A stretch of DNA of 64,000 nucleotides from Rhodococcus sp. IEGM 1379 (GCF_030056815.1 NZ_JASHKR010000016.1:1-64000), one strand, 5' to 3'. Shown: positions 1 to 9,144, numbered from the stretch's first letter. Made by a program: numbers and translations. The notes: generated from the sequence alone by a model not told the origin.

Positions 1-31
1 GGCACTGACATTCATCGACACACTGTTGAGT

Positions 32-43
32 TCTCAAAGAACA
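32..43 (-). promoter_or_regulatory. rRNA leader boxA-like antitermination element
   Basis: Read on the minus strand this is TGTTCTTTGAGA, followed by ACTCAACAGTGTG. This is the boxA-type motif usual in the leader of actinobacterial rRNA operons, where Nus factors load. It lies about 55 bp downstream of the promoter at 98-126 and reads out of the left edge, so a 16S gene should begin just outside the window. The 16S gene itself is not visible. Confidence 0.7.
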
Positions 44-97
44 CGCGCACACCGTCACCGCCGACCCTCTGGCCGGCTGCTCTGGGGCAACTTTTCC

Positions 98-126
98 AGC
101 TTATCGGATTCTCGGCACCGGCGCAA
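98..126 (-). promoter_or_regulatory. Putative rRNA operon promoter (-35 TTGCGC, -10 TAAGCT)
   Basis: On the minus strand TTGCGC (126-121) and TAAGCT (103-98) are separated by 17 bp. They are followed by GGAAAAGTTGCCCC, a downstream sequence typical of Rhodococcus and Nocardia rrn transcription starts. Together with the boxA at 32-43 this points to an rrn operon leaving the window leftwards. Other rrn promoters may lie further upstream (towards higher coordinates). Confidence 0.6.
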
Positions 127-540
127 ACCGGGCTGATCATCGTCGTGAACTGGAGGTGAAGCACAACCATACAGGATGGAAACTGCCTCGGATTTCGTCA
201 GGCACTTCGTACAACCTCGTGTCACTCACCCTTGCAGGTGGGAGTCGGTGTCCGTGTCGCTCTGACTTGGAATAAGTTACGCGACCCGCGAAGCCTTTAA
301 CAAATCCGCAGGTCAGCGCCCCGCGTTTCGCCATCGTCCCAGCTAGGGCCCTCGCGGCCACAGCAATTCCCGAAAACTGTGCCAATGTGACGCCGGACAC
401 CGACCTTCCCACTCCCTTGTCCCCTATCCGAACCCGCGCGGCGTTCACGCAATATCGACGCAAAACTGCCGCATCTTCGAACAACACGACCCCCTTCCCG
501 CCAACTGCGGAATCGGCTACCGGAACCTGGAAGCGCCTCG
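127..540. other. Gene-poor region upstream of the rrn promoter
   Basis: No convincing gene is seen. Open frames exist on the minus strand, but their translations are arginine- and serine-rich, lack domain-like hydrophobic patterning and have no clear ribosome-binding sites. The stretch may hold upstream activating elements of the rRNA promoter. Confidence 0.5.
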
Positions 541-870
541 TCAACCTCGACTCCCCTTGAAGACGGTTCGGCGACCGATCCGACAAAACCCCAGGCTGAG
601 CTGCCACGACGTCCCCCCAAGGCATTCGACCCAAACCCCATCAGATTTGGCCAGAGCCGCGAAAGCAGCCAGTTCCCACCAATTGGCATACAATTCGTCA
701 CGTGACGTAAAAGGTTGCCATCGCTGACGCGCCGTGGTGTCGGCCTCAACGTGCACGGCTTCTCCGGACCGAACCTCTGAGGTCACCCACTCCACATTTG
801 CCCATTTGCCGGCAAATCCCTCCATCTCGCGTTGGCACAAGGAGAGGTCAGGATGCAGGTTGGGCACAAT
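541..870 (-). CDS. Possible hypothetical protein or gene remnant
   Basis: A frame open from a GTG at 870 to a stop at 541 would encode about 109 residues. The first 75 or so, through a tryptophan-rich stretch (EADTTARQRW ... LYANWWELAAFAAL), look protein-like with balanced composition and amphipathic patterning. The last 20 residues look like noise, so this may be a frameshifted relic. No family is recognised and there is no strong ribosome-binding site. It would be divergent from the winged-helix gene at 956. It may equally be chance coding. Confidence 0.25.
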   Translation of the reverse strand: MVPNLHPDLSLCQREMEGFAGKWANVEWVTSEVRSGEAVHVEADTTARQRWQPFTSRDELYANWWELAAFAALAKSDGVWVECLGGTSWQLSLGFCRIGRRTVFKGSRG

Positions 871-955
871 CCCGGCGCCAGACCGGCAATATGACCTTGC
901 GCAGACAGCCGTGACATACCTCGATCCTGAGGTTGACGTGTGGCACCATATTCCG

Positions 956-2149
956 ATGAGTCCTAGGCGCCATGTCTCCGACGATGAGCGGCGTGCACGG
1001 ATATCCGTCCGCCATGCCTTAGCCCCGGAATTCCGCGTCGATTCACCTGAAGCTGCGACTCGGGCAATGACGGTTCTCCACGCCACCGAGTCCGCGACGG
1101 TCTACCTGTCCTGCTGGGCGCGCGTCCGGTCAGTCGATATCGTTGATATTGATCAAACCCTGTACGACGAGCGGACCGTTGTGAAGCAATTGGCAATGCG
1201 GCGTACCCTTTTCGCATTCCCCCGTGACCTGCTGTCGTCCGCCTGGCCAAGCGCGTCGGCCCGAGTCGCGAATACCGAGCGTGCGCGAATATCGAAAGAT
1301 ATTGTGAATGCCGGCCTCGCCATTGACGGCAATGACTGGCTTGATCGCGCCCGGGCAGAAGTTCTTGCACTGCTCGCCGACGCACCAGAAGGTCTTTCAG
1401 CTCTCGACGTCCGCCAGGCCGTGCCGATGATCGATGTGAAGGTCTCAGGAATATCGGGTGAGATCTGGTCTGCACCCAGGATTCTCACGCATCTCGGCGC
1501 AACCGCCGACATTGTGCGCGGAACAAACGTCGGCCGATTCCCCACCGCGCGTACACGATGGACTCTCACCCAGCACTGGCTCGACGACGCTTCCTCCCTG
1601 GGCAGCGCCGTCGACGGATACCGAGAAATCATTCGACGCTGGTTGTACACCTTCGGCCCCGGCACAGAAGACGACATCGTGTGGTGGCTCGGATCCACAA
1701 AGACAGTGGTGCGCACGGCGCTTGCCGAACTCGACGCCGTCTCCGTCTCGCTCGATGATGGCGGCACCGGTTGGCTGCTACCCGAAGACCTCGACGAGAT
1801 AGTCGATCCAGGCCCTTGGGTGGCACTGCTCCCGGTGCTCGACCCGACGATCATGGGTTGGAAAGGCCGCGACTTCTACCTGGGCCAACACCGCAACCAA
1901 CTCTTCGACAACCGCGGCAACGCCGGCACAACAGCCTGGGCGAACGGACGGGCCGTAGGGTGCTGGATCCAAGACGACGCCGGCGTCGTACAGGTTCGGT
2001 TACTCGAAACCGTTTCCTCCCAAGCGAAACACGCCCTCCAGACAGAGGCTGCACGACTGTCCGAGTGGCTGGGCGGCGTCAAAATCGGCACCGGATACAA
2101 CTCACCCAGCATGAAATCGGAGTCAGTCAGCCCCTCCACCCAGCTGTGA
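956..2149 (+). CDS. Winged-helix DNA-binding domain protein (HTH_42 / YcaQ-like family)
   Basis: The protein has about 397 residues. Its pattern matches the winged-helix superfamily typified by E. coli YcaQ and actinobacterial AlkX-like proteins: an N-terminal segment RHALAPEFRVDSPEAA, then RRTLFAFPRD, a central winged-helix stretch (YTFGPGTEDDIVWWLG) and a late VALLPVLDPTIMGWKGRDFYL segment. Family members are DNA-binding proteins and some unhook interstrand crosslinks; no QxD-type catalytic motif was verified here, so glycosylase activity is uncertain. The start is ambiguous. ATG 956 was preferred on protein grounds, but GTG 938 has a better spaced CTGAGG ribosome-binding site, and the frame stays open to 734. 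It stops just before the convergent CoA-transferase gene. Confidence 0.75.
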   Translation: MSPRRHVSDDERRARISVRHALAPEFRVDSPEAATRAMTVLHATESATVYLSCWARVRSVDIVDIDQTLYDERTVVKQLAMRRTLFAFPRDLLSSAWPSASARVANTERARISKDIVNAGLAIDGNDWLDRARAEVLALLADAPEGLSALDVRQAVPMIDVKVSGISGEIWSAPRILTHLGATADIVRGTNVGRFPTARTRWTLTQHWLDDASSLGSAVDGYREIIRRWLYTFGPGTEDDIVWWLGSTKTVVRTALAELDAVSVSLDDGGTGWLLPEDLDEIVDPGPWVALLPVLDPTIMGWKGRDFYLGQHRNQLFDNRGNAGTTAWANGRAVGCWIQDDAGVVQVRLLETVSSQAKHALQTEAARLSEWLGGVKIGTGYNSPSMKSESVSPSTQL

Positions 2150-2154
2150 ACTCC

Positions 2155-2820
2155 TCACTGTGACAGTTCTATCTTCAGTTCGGCCCCGGTTGCAGAAACA
2201 ACGTCGGCAACGGAGACACCGGGTGCGAGTTCACGCAATACCAAGGTTCCTTCGTCGGCTACGTCAATGACTGCAAGGTTGGTGATAATCCGATCCACGA
2301 CGCCCTGCCCGGTCAGCGGCAATGTGCAGGCGTCGACGATCTTCGGATTACCTTCGCGGTCAGTGTGTTCCATGACTACGATCACGCGGCGGGCACCGTG
2401 AACGAGATCCATCGCACCGCCCATACCCTTGACCATCTTCCCCGGAACCATCCAGTTCGCGAGGTCGCCGGTACGTGAGACCTGCATGCCGCCAAGCACT
2501 GCGGTGTCGATGTGGCCACCGCGGATCATGCCGAAGGACAGAGCGGAATCGAAGTACGCCGCACCGGGATTGACTGTGACAGTCTCTTTACCGGCATTGA
2601 TGAGATCGGCGTCGACATTGTCTTCAGTCGGGTACGGACCAGTGCCGAGGATTCCATTCTCCGAGTGCAGGACGACTCGCACATCCGAACCAAGGTATCC
2701 GGGAATCAGTGTGGGAAGGCCGATCCCTAGGTTTACGTATTCGCCGTCGATCATCTCGGCTGCCGCACGAGCAGCCATGTCCTGACGGGTCCAACCTGCA
2801 ACTGCCACAGGCGCCTTCAT
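2155..2820 (-). CDS. 3-oxoacid CoA-transferase subunit B
   Basis: The beta subunit (221 residues) of a family I CoA-transferase moves CoA from succinyl-CoA to a 3-oxoacid (acetoacetate or 3-oxoadipate) in the cytoplasm. The signature SENG at residues 53-56 supplies the catalytic glutamate (Glu54) that forms the glutamyl-CoA thioester. The glycine-rich [11 protein letters not shown] and [11 protein letters not shown] segments are typical of the family, and the length is normal. The start codon overlaps the stop of the alpha-subunit gene by 4 bp (ATGA), so translation is probably coupled. The substrate cannot be decided: both ketone-body (ScoAB) and beta-ketoadipate (PcaIJ) enzymes look like this, and the IclR neighbour would fit PcaR. 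Confidence 0.9.
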   Translation of the reverse strand: MKAPVAVAGWTRQDMAARAAAEMIDGEYVNLGIGLPTLIPGYLGSDVRVVLHSENGILGTGPYPTEDNVDADLINAGKETVTVNPGAAYFDSALSFGMIRGGHIDTAVLGGMQVSRTGDLANWMVPGKMVKGMGGAMDLVHGARRVIVVMEHTDREGNPKIVDACTLPLTGQGVVDRIITNLAVIDVADEGTLVLRELAPGVSVADVVSATGAELKIELSQ

Positions 2821-3584
2821 CGTGTGACTCCTTCCGAAGCGCTGACGGTTCGCTTTTCGATTCGCTTGTTCTGAGGCCCGGTATGCACGACACGTTGCAC
2901 AAACACACCCGGTAGATGCACTGACGCCGGATCGATCTCGCCCGGTTCGACGAGGCGCTCCACCTGAGCGATGGTTACCCGACCGGCCATCGCGGCGAGC
3001 GGATTGAAGTTCATCGCAGTCTTGTCGAACACGAGGTTCCCCTCGGTGTCACCCAATAGAGCGTGCACGAGCGCGTAGTCGGTGTTGATCGCTTCTTCGA
3101 GAACATATCGCTTGGTTCCGAAGACACGAGTTTCCTTGGGCGGGGACGCAATAGCGATAGAACCGTCGGCGTCGTACCGCCAGGGCATTCCACCTTCGGA
3201 GATCGGACTGCCCACACCAGCGGGAGTGAAGAACGCCGGAATTCCGGTACCGCCGGCGCGAAGGCGTTCCGCCAAGGTGCCTTGCGGTGTCAGTTCCACT
3301 TCGAGCTCACCGGCCAGATACTGGCGCGCGAATTCCTTGTTCTCACCGACATACGACGCGGTTACACGCCGAATTCGACCAGCGGACAGCAAGATTCCGA
3401 GCCCGTGATCGTCAACGCCACAGTTGTTGGAGAACACTTCGAGGTTTGTGGCAGTCGTTGCCGCGATCGCATTGATCAGCGAGTCGGGGATACCGCACAA
3501 TCCGAATCCGCCGACGGCCAACGTGGCGCCGTCGACGATGTCGGCGACCGCATCAGCAGCGGACTCGTACATCTTCGTTGCCAT
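2817..3584 (-). CDS. 3-oxoacid CoA-transferase subunit A
   Basis: The alpha subunit has 255 residues with the family glycine loop [10 protein letters not shown] near residue 25 and the [11 protein letters not shown] segment typical of SCOT/PcaI proteins. It pairs with subunit B to form the active CoA-transferase. The start chosen is ATG 3584 (MATKMYES), preceded by a GGAAG ribosome-binding site; the frame is open further upstream to 3668, but that part is not protein-like and runs into the promoter region. It is the first gene of a two-gene operon transcribed away from the IclR regulator at 3755, which is the probable controller through the palindromes in the 170-bp gap. Confidence 0.9.
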   Translation of the reverse strand: MATKMYESAADAVADIVDGATLAVGGFGLCGIPDSLINAIAATTATNLEVFSNNCGVDDHGLGILLSAGRIRRVTASYVGENKEFARQYLAGELEVELTPQGTLAERLRAGGTGIPAFFTPAGVGSPISEGGMPWRYDADGSIAIASPPKETRVFGTKRYVLEEAINTDYALVHALLGDTEGNLVFDKTAMNFNPLAAMAGRVTIAQVERLVEPGEIDPASVHLPGVFVQRVVHTGPQNKRIEKRTVSASEGVTR

Positions 3585-3634
3585 CTTCTGCTTCCAATCT
3601 TGCGTCCATTGAGTGAACGCACTATTTCGGGTTC

Positions 3635-3646
3635 GTTCGATTGAAC
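3635..3646. promoter_or_regulatory. Possible second regulator half-palindrome upstream of the CoA-transferase genes
   Basis: GTTCGATTGAAC forms a short inverted repeat (GTTC-N4-GAAC) between the divergent CoA-transferase and IclR genes. A GTGAACG half-site occurs just to its left at 3613-3619. It resembles the arms of the better palindrome at 3725-3741 and may be a second binding site of the same regulator. Confidence 0.3.
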
Positions 3647-3724
3647 TATGACCAGGTAAACAGATCAATACTCACACCCATACCGGGCCAAGATTGGTCG
3701 ATGGTTGAGCACTATCAAGAATTA

Positions 3725-3741
3725 CGTTCAGTCAGTGAACG
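3725..3741. promoter_or_regulatory. Candidate IclR-family operator (CGTTCA-N5-TGAACG)
   Basis: CGTTCAGTCAGTGAACG is a perfect inverted repeat with 6-bp arms and a 5-bp spacer, ending 13 bp before the GTG start of the IclR gene. IclR proteins bind such palindromes as dimers of dimers. The position suggests autorepression and control of the divergent CoA-transferase operon. Confidence 0.5.
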
Positions 3742-3754
3742 CTAAGATGGACAT

Positions 3755-4534
3755 GTGCCATCTCCAGAAAAGTCTCCCCACATGGTCGCTCGCGTGGCCG
3801 CCGTTCTGCGGGCAGTCGCCGCGTCGGAACCTGCGGGGGCGTCAACTACCGAACTGAGCAAGATGGCCGATCTTGCTCGTCCGACGACACATCGCCTATT
3901 GGCGTCTTTGGCTACCGAGGGATTGGTGGACCGAGATGCGAAGAACGGACGTTGGTCATTGGGCCCCGAGTTGTACTTGTTGGGCGCAGCTGCAGGACAC
4001 CGGTACGACATCATCGACAACGCTCGCAGCGTTCTTGACGAGCTAGCCAGTGCCACTGGCGAAAGCGCGTTTCTCTCGGCACGACGCGGCGACGAGACCG
4101 TGTGCGTGCTGTCCCAAGAAGGTAGCTTTCCTCTGAGATCCCATGTGCTCCATGAAGGAAAGCGATTTCCGCTCGGTGTCGCGTCGGCCGGCCTGGCAAT
4201 CCTGAGTCACATGCCGGTAGGCGACGTCAATGACTACTTCAACCGGAAGGACCTTGCAGCCTCGTTGGGAGAAGGCCACAGCGAGGATGCAGTCCGCCGT
4301 CGAATCGCCTTGACCCGCACCACCGGTTACTCGGTAAATCCCGCACTCATCGTCGAAGCAAGCTGGGGCGTCGGCGCTGCCGTATTCGATCGGGGTGGAC
4401 GCCCCGCTTGGGCCCTCAGCTTGACTGGCGTCGAGACACGCTTTCGTCCCGAACGGATCACCGAACTGGGAACCCTACTTCTCGAAAATGCCCATAAGCT
4501 GTCGACGCAACTGAGAACGGGGACAAGCGGATAG
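3755..4534 (+). CDS. IclR family transcriptional regulator
   Basis: This 259-residue regulator has an N-terminal winged helix-turn-helix at about residues 8-70 (STTELSKMADLARPTTHRLL is the recognition region). A C-terminal IclR effector domain follows from about residue 85 to the end, with LGVASAGLAILSHM and GYSVNPALIVEASWGVGAAVFD as landmarks. Length is usual for the family. The start is GTG 3755; no ATG in frame fits. It is divergent from the CoA-transferase pair, the arrangement seen for PcaR-type regulators of aromatic or oxoacid catabolism, so it probably controls that operon and itself through the palindrome at 3725-3741. The effector is unknown. Confidence 0.9.
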   Translation: MPSPEKSPHMVARVAAVLRAVAASEPAGASTTELSKMADLARPTTHRLLASLATEGLVDRDAKNGRWSLGPELYLLGAAAGHRYDIIDNARSVLDELASATGESAFLSARRGDETVCVLSQEGSFPLRSHVLHEGKRFPLGVASAGLAILSHMPVGDVNDYFNRKDLAASLGEGHSEDAVRRRIALTRTTGYSVNPALIVEASWGVGAAVFDRGGRPAWALSLTGVETRFRPERITELGTLLLENAHKLSTQLRTGTSG

Positions 4535-4571
4535 CTGGCCAAGGTCGACCCAGCAGCGCCCTGCATCGCCC

Positions 4572-5243
4572 CTACTTATCGTTCTGTCGACGCACCATCT
4601 CGGTGATCCAGCTCGGCGCAAACGGAGAAGTACAGTTCGGAGGCGTCGGGTAATCCTCGAGCACCCTCAGACGTTCACCGATATCGATTGCACGGGCGCG
4701 ATACTCGGGGTGCTCGATCCCGATCTGAGCCAGGCAGTGATTCATCGCCCATTGCAGGCGATCCGGCGCATCTTTCATCTCCAACTCGATCACATCGAGT
4801 AGCCCAGAAAGATCAAGGCCCTCAGGCTCCTTCGCCACGCGTTCGGTGGTCAGCGCCCATCCGGCAGACGCAACCACTGGGTCCGGATCAGCCGACCAGA
4901 CCACTCGCAACTCATCCGCGTGCGGACTCTTCTTCACTACATAGTTCACGTGCCAGTCATGCACTTTAGGGGTGCGAGACTCGCGCAGCATGGCGTCCAA
5001 CTCGTCCTGGGTGAACGACTTTGGGCGGCAGATCAGGATCGCCAACAGCCTGGCCGCGGCGTCCCCTGTCTCCCAAAGCCGGCACGCAAGTTCTTGCTGC
5101 GTTTTCAACCGCTTCGCGAGCCCGCGCAGTTTCGTGAGATTGACACCGTGATCGTCACCGTGCTTCTCATTTACCTTGCGCGCCTTCGGATCTTCGAGCG
5201 CAGCCAACTCGGCCATCACCTCGGACACTGTCGTCTCGATCAT
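4572..5243 (-). CDS. DNA alkylation repair protein (AlkD-like HEAT-repeat family)
   Basis: This 223-residue all-helical protein carries the marks of the AlkD-like DNA alkylation repair family (PF08713): an N-terminal LRGLAKRLKTQQELACRLW helix pair, LLAILICRPKSFTQDELDAML, and the VHDWHVNYVVKKS motif. Characterised relatives excise 3- and 7-alkylpurines by a non-base-flipping mechanism on HEAT-like repeats. The catalytic aspartate of AlkD was not mapped with certainty, so activity is inferred from the family. It stands alone between the IclR gene and the regulator at 5526 and is convergent with the former. No operon partner is seen. Confidence 0.75.
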   Translation of the reverse strand: MIETTVSEVMAELAALEDPKARKVNEKHGDDHGVNLTKLRGLAKRLKTQQELACRLWETGDAAARLLAILICRPKSFTQDELDAMLRESRTPKVHDWHVNYVVKKSPHADELRVVWSADPDPVVASAGWALTTERVAKEPEGLDLSGLLDVIELEMKDAPDRLQWAMNHCLAQIGIEHPEYRARAIDIGERLRVLEDYPTPPNCTSPFAPSWITEMVRRQNDK

Positions 5244-5525
5244 CCCGGTCCCCTGTCAATAACGTGCGAGAGTCGCCGACAAGGAAAGCTCGACCAACCA
5301 CACAGTCAGCGGATGCGCAGTCAAGTAGCAATCGATGAGACGAAAACAATGCCGCCATAAGTTCGCGCCACCCCAGAAGTCAGCGAAGATCCGAAGCTAA
5401 ACAACTAAATTTTGGTGACAATTCGGATATGGTGCACTTTGTGGCCATTGCGCAAAATGGACGCACATGGCCAGGCGTCGTTCACAGGCAATGCCTGGAG
5501 AATACCTCGACGAAGGAGCCCTCGC

Positions 5526-6524
5526 ATGAACCTGCCCACCGAACTGGCAGAATTCCTCGACATCGCGCTACGCGGCCGGATCGGCACCGTCGCCGAACTT
5601 GCCGACGCCACGGGCGCTTCCGTCGATACCACGGAGCAGGAAGTAGCACGCCTCGGAGAACTCGGATTCCTCTCCCTTGCAGACGGAGTCATCACCTACC
5701 GGCGCCCCGATGCCACCGTTGCGGACGCCACCCACCGCATTCTGGCCGGCCTGACACAAAACCTCGACGAGAACATCGCCAAGACGCAAAACCTACTCGA
5801 CACGCTGCCACAACTGCTCCAAGCCTGGCAGCACGGCGACTCCGACATCCAAGGTCTACCCATCGACGTGACACGCGGACCGTGTGCACCCCAGGACATG
5901 TACGGACTGCAGGCCTCACGCTCGCGACCCCGCACCTCCTACACATGCATGCCCGACACCACACCGCTGTACACGATCCTCCGCGATCAGAACGCCCCCG
6001 AATCGTATTGGGAGAAAAACGCCCAGCCCGACCACGACATCCGCCTCATCGTCAGCACTACCGACGCCGCTTCCGAGTTGGGACGCAACCAAATCGCGAT
6101 CGAAATCAAAGCCGGCTCACAAGTTCGGATGCACCCGAACCCGCCGAGCTTCTTCTGGATACTCGACCACAAGAGCGTCGGAATCCCCTTCTCCTGGGGC
6201 CAGGCCTGGCCTACCGGCATGATGGCCATCCACTCACCCACACTCGCCGACACCATGACTTGGATCTACAACCGCATCTGGGAAGAATCCATACCGGTCA
6301 CCGGACACAAGGACCAGAAATGGGAGAACCCCTGGGATCCCATACTGCACCTGATGAATTCGGGTACGACGATGGAAGCCGCGTCGGTCGCTCTGGGATT
6401 GACCCCCCGAACAGGACGCCGCCGGGTCGCCGAAGCTATGCAACACTTCGGTGCGTCAAATCATTTCTCACTGGGCGCGGCCTGGAACGCGTCACGCAGC
6501 CTTACCCACAACGGGGACAACTGA
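5526..6524 (+). CDS. Orphan regulator with N-terminal winged helix and C-terminal LuxR-like helix-turn-helix
   Basis: The 332-residue protein starts with a TrmB-like winged helix (residues 1-65; VAELADATGASVDTTEQEVA). A short coiled segment follows around residue 80 (LTQNLDENIAKTQNLLDTLP). The central domain of about 150 residues may be related to the phospholipase-D-like sensor fold of similar actinobacterial regulators. A C-terminal helix-turn-helix covers about 280-325 (TTMEAASVALGLTPRTGRRR). ATG 5526 was chosen because AAGGAG lies 7 bp upstream; the frame is open to 5412. Proteins of this layout occur in streptomycetes and rhodococci without known targets. There is no operon partner, so the regulon is unknown. 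Confidence 0.65.
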   Translation: MNLPTELAEFLDIALRGRIGTVAELADATGASVDTTEQEVARLGELGFLSLADGVITYRRPDATVADATHRILAGLTQNLDENIAKTQNLLDTLPQLLQAWQHGDSDIQGLPIDVTRGPCAPQDMYGLQASRSRPRTSYTCMPDTTPLYTILRDQNAPESYWEKNAQPDHDIRLIVSTTDAASELGRNQIAIEIKAGSQVRMHPNPPSFFWILDHKSVGIPFSWGQAWPTGMMAIHSPTLADTMTWIYNRIWEESIPVTGHKDQKWENPWDPILHLMNSGTTMEAASVALGLTPRTGRRRVAEAMQHFGASNHFSLGAAWNASRSLTHNGDN

Positions 6525-6632
6525 CGTCAAAGGCTGCAGTACAGCATCTTTCGTCCATCGCGACAGATGCCACCCGCTGGCAGCAATGGCTGGTTCGAAC
6601 GAATCTTCATGCATCCCTTCAGCCCAGCCTTC

Positions 6633-7103
6633 TCACGCCGGCGGGTTCTTTCGACTCGCGCCGCCGTTGCGGGCTTCGATAGCCTCGACGGACTTCTTGA
6701 ACTGCTTTCCCAGGACGCGGGTACCGAAGATGCTGAGCACCGCCGCGAGCATCCGCCCCTTGAGGTTCTTGCCATCGCGGATCACAACGGCGTCGACGTC
6801 GGTCATACCCGAAGGCTGCTGCATAAGAGTGTAGGTGTGGCCCGACTCGCCACCCCACAAGTTGGAGTCGGTGGTCGTCATCCGGACGCGATGGGGATCG
6901 GTCCAGTCGTAATGCAGTCGTTCCCAGATACCGCTCGAGCCCTCCGTGACATCCGCGTCATGGGGGCCTTCGTGGTGCACCTTGAGGTAACTGTCTGCGC
7001 TGTTGCCGAAGATTTCCTCGCGACCGGGCCCGAAGTCAGTTAGGCCGGCAAGGACCTGTTCGGGCGTCGCGGTGGTCGTTTGGTGAAGATGGATCGTGGT
7101 CAT
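6633..7103 (-). CDS. SRPBCC (START-like) family protein
   Basis: The 156-residue protein reads as a polyketide cyclase/START-like helix-grip fold. It has an N-terminal beta strand and helix with TPEQVLAGLTDFGPGREEIF, a mid-protein WERLHYDWTDPHRVRMTTTDSN, and a long C-terminal helix (GTRVLGKQFKKSVEAIEAR). Such proteins bind small hydrophobic ligands; no substrate can be named. The start at 7103 (MTTIHLHQ) has an AGGAAGG ribosome-binding site about 5 bp upstream. It is monocistronic and its 3' end points towards the regulator at 5526. Confidence 0.75.
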   Translation of the reverse strand: MTTIHLHQTTTATPEQVLAGLTDFGPGREEIFGNSADSYLKVHHEGPHDADVTEGSSGIWERLHYDWTDPHRVRMTTTDSNLWGGESGHTYTLMQQPSGMTDVDAVVIRDGKNLKGRMLAAVLSIFGTRVLGKQFKKSVEAIEARNGGASRKNPPA

Positions 7104-7446
7104 GGCGCCTTCCTCGATACTTGGATGATCCAATCCGGCCCTGAGGCCGAGGGTGACATATCCAGCACATCACTCGAGCGAGCGCCGCGAAAGGGGTTGC
7201 CCGACCCTGAGTGGCCGGAGGCGCAGAAGTCCAGTGCAGCAAGCGTCCCAGCCCAGGGTGTGATACAGCGCTGATCGGCCAACGTGGCGTCGATTTCTTC
7301 GGAGCTTTACGACAGGAAGCATTGAGAGACAATGTATTTCGGTCATATTTGCGGCATCCGATAATTCGGCAATCGGCAAGACAACGCCAGTAGTGAGTAA
7401 CCTCGAAGTTGAGTGCATCAGAGAGGAACCACCCTCATGAAGCCCA
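7104..7446. other. Non-coding gap before the esterase remnant
   Basis: No gene, RNA or clear repeat is seen in these 343 bp. The right end is probably a deletion or recombination junction, because esterase homology begins abruptly at about 7447 without the N-terminal part of the family. Confidence 0.5.
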
Positions 7447-9091
7447 GTACGGGAAGTCCTCAGCTCAGATAGCCCCACAGCGCTATCAATCCCCCGAATG
7501 GTTCGCATCGCATTGCTACCTCGTCGTGATCCAAGACGTGCGCGGACAAGGTAGCTCGAGTGGAATTTTCAGTGAATTCGCTCCCGATATGAACGACGGC
7601 TACGACTCCGTCGAGTGGGCAGCGGCGCTTCCGGGTTCGACCGGCAAGGTCGGGATGTACGGATCCTCGTACGTCGGAGCCACTCAATGGCTCGCGGCGA
7701 CCCAACGCCCACCGCACCTGACCACCATCATTCCAGCGAATACCGCATCCGATTACTACGACGGATGGACCTACGAGGGCAGCGAATTCCGACTCGGGTT
7801 CGTCGAGTCGTGGGCCATGGGAACGATCGCGACAACCGCCGCGGAGAACCGTGGCGATCAAGCCACCCTCGACGAATTGACCGCCGCCGGCGCGGACATC
7901 AGCCGATGGCTCGCGGACCGTCACTACCAAACATTCCCACCGATGCAGCCCGCCAATCCCGCAGTCGCACCCTGGTTTTTCGACTGGATCAACCATCCGA
8001 CCCGAGACGACTACTGGAAAAACATCTCCATCCGAGACAAGTATTCCAACGTCGATGTACCAGTCCTCGACATCGAAGGCTGGTACGACGCATTCCTGCA
8101 AGGAGGGTTGGAAAACTTCACCGGCATGACCGTACAAGGCGCGTCACTCGACGCTCGCCAGGACCAGCGGATAGTGATCGGCCCCTGGGATCATCTCTCG
8201 TGGGGAAGGCCGGACTCCAACGGATCGGCTCTACTGAAAGCAGCAGGTCCCGGTGGGAACAGCCCGATCAACGATCTGATGATCACCTGGTTCGACCACT
8301 ACCTCAAAGGTGAGGCCAACAGCATCGGCAACTCACCACGAGTGGACTACTTCGTCATGGGTTCCAATACCTGGAAGAGCGCCCCCACCTGGCCTCTGCC
8401 GAACACACAGTTCACCACCTACTACCTCTCGGGGAACGGAACATTTCCCACCCGCCAAGGAACCCTCACCACCACCGCACCCACACAACCGCAAGCAGCT
8501 GATCCGTACCTCTACGATCCGGAAAACCCCACTCCGAGTATCGGCGGACATTCCTGCTGCGCCGCCGCTTCCGGACCACAGGATCCGTTCGACCAGGCAC
8601 CGAACGAACAACGATCCGACATCCTGCTCTACGACTCACCCGCCTTCACCGAGCCCACGGAAATGGCCGGACCGATCACCGTCGACCTCTACGCCCAAAC
8701 ATCGGCGCCCGACACCGACTTCGCCGCGAAGATCGATGTCATCAAACCCACCGGCGAAAAAAATCAACCTCAATAACGGCATCATCCGAGCGAACTACGC
8801 GACTCCCTCGATCAACCCGAACCCCTTGCCCCCGAACAGATCAATGAATACTCGATCAAAGTCTGGCCCACCAGCTACGAACTTTCCCCCGGCGATTCGA
8901 TCCGCGTTGAAATCAGCAGCGCCGACTACCCCCAATTCGCGGCCAACCCGAATACCCGCCTCCCACTGTGGATTTCAGACGCAACGGCGAATGCAAGCCA
9001 AAAGATCTACCACGACCCGCAACACCCCTCCGCAGTGAACCTGCCTATCATCACCAGCCCCGCCGACGGAACCGAAAGCTTCCCCCAATAA
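7447..9091 (+). pseudogene. Broken CocE/NonD-type alpha/beta hydrolase (X-Pro dipeptidyl-peptidase family esterase)
   Basis: Homology starts inside the hydrolase domain at YGKSSAQIAPQRYQSPEWFA, so the first 40-50 residues of a CocE-like enzyme are missing. The catalytic motifs that remain look intact: GSSYVG (nucleophile serine), DIEGWYDAF (aspartate) and GPWDHLSWG (histidine). The C-terminal jelly-roll domain is broken. The first frame ends at 8776 just after a run of seven A (8758-8764), the next frame continues as INLNNGIIRANY, and a second shift near 8798 restores DSLDQPEPLAPEQINEYS through to the TAA at 9089-9091. CocE enzymes hydrolyse esters such as cocaine; this copy is very unlikely to give a full-length enzyme. 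Confidence 0.8.
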
Positions 9092-9144
9092 ACACTTTTC
9101 ACCGGTTGATCCGGGCCGGAGGCGTGCGTGCGTTACCAAGGGGC

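Noticed and set aside
137-749. Minus-strand open frames of 150-165 codons beside the rrn promoter
   Set aside because: Arg/Ser-rich, no domain-like patterning and no ribosome-binding sites; they overlap each other in different frames.
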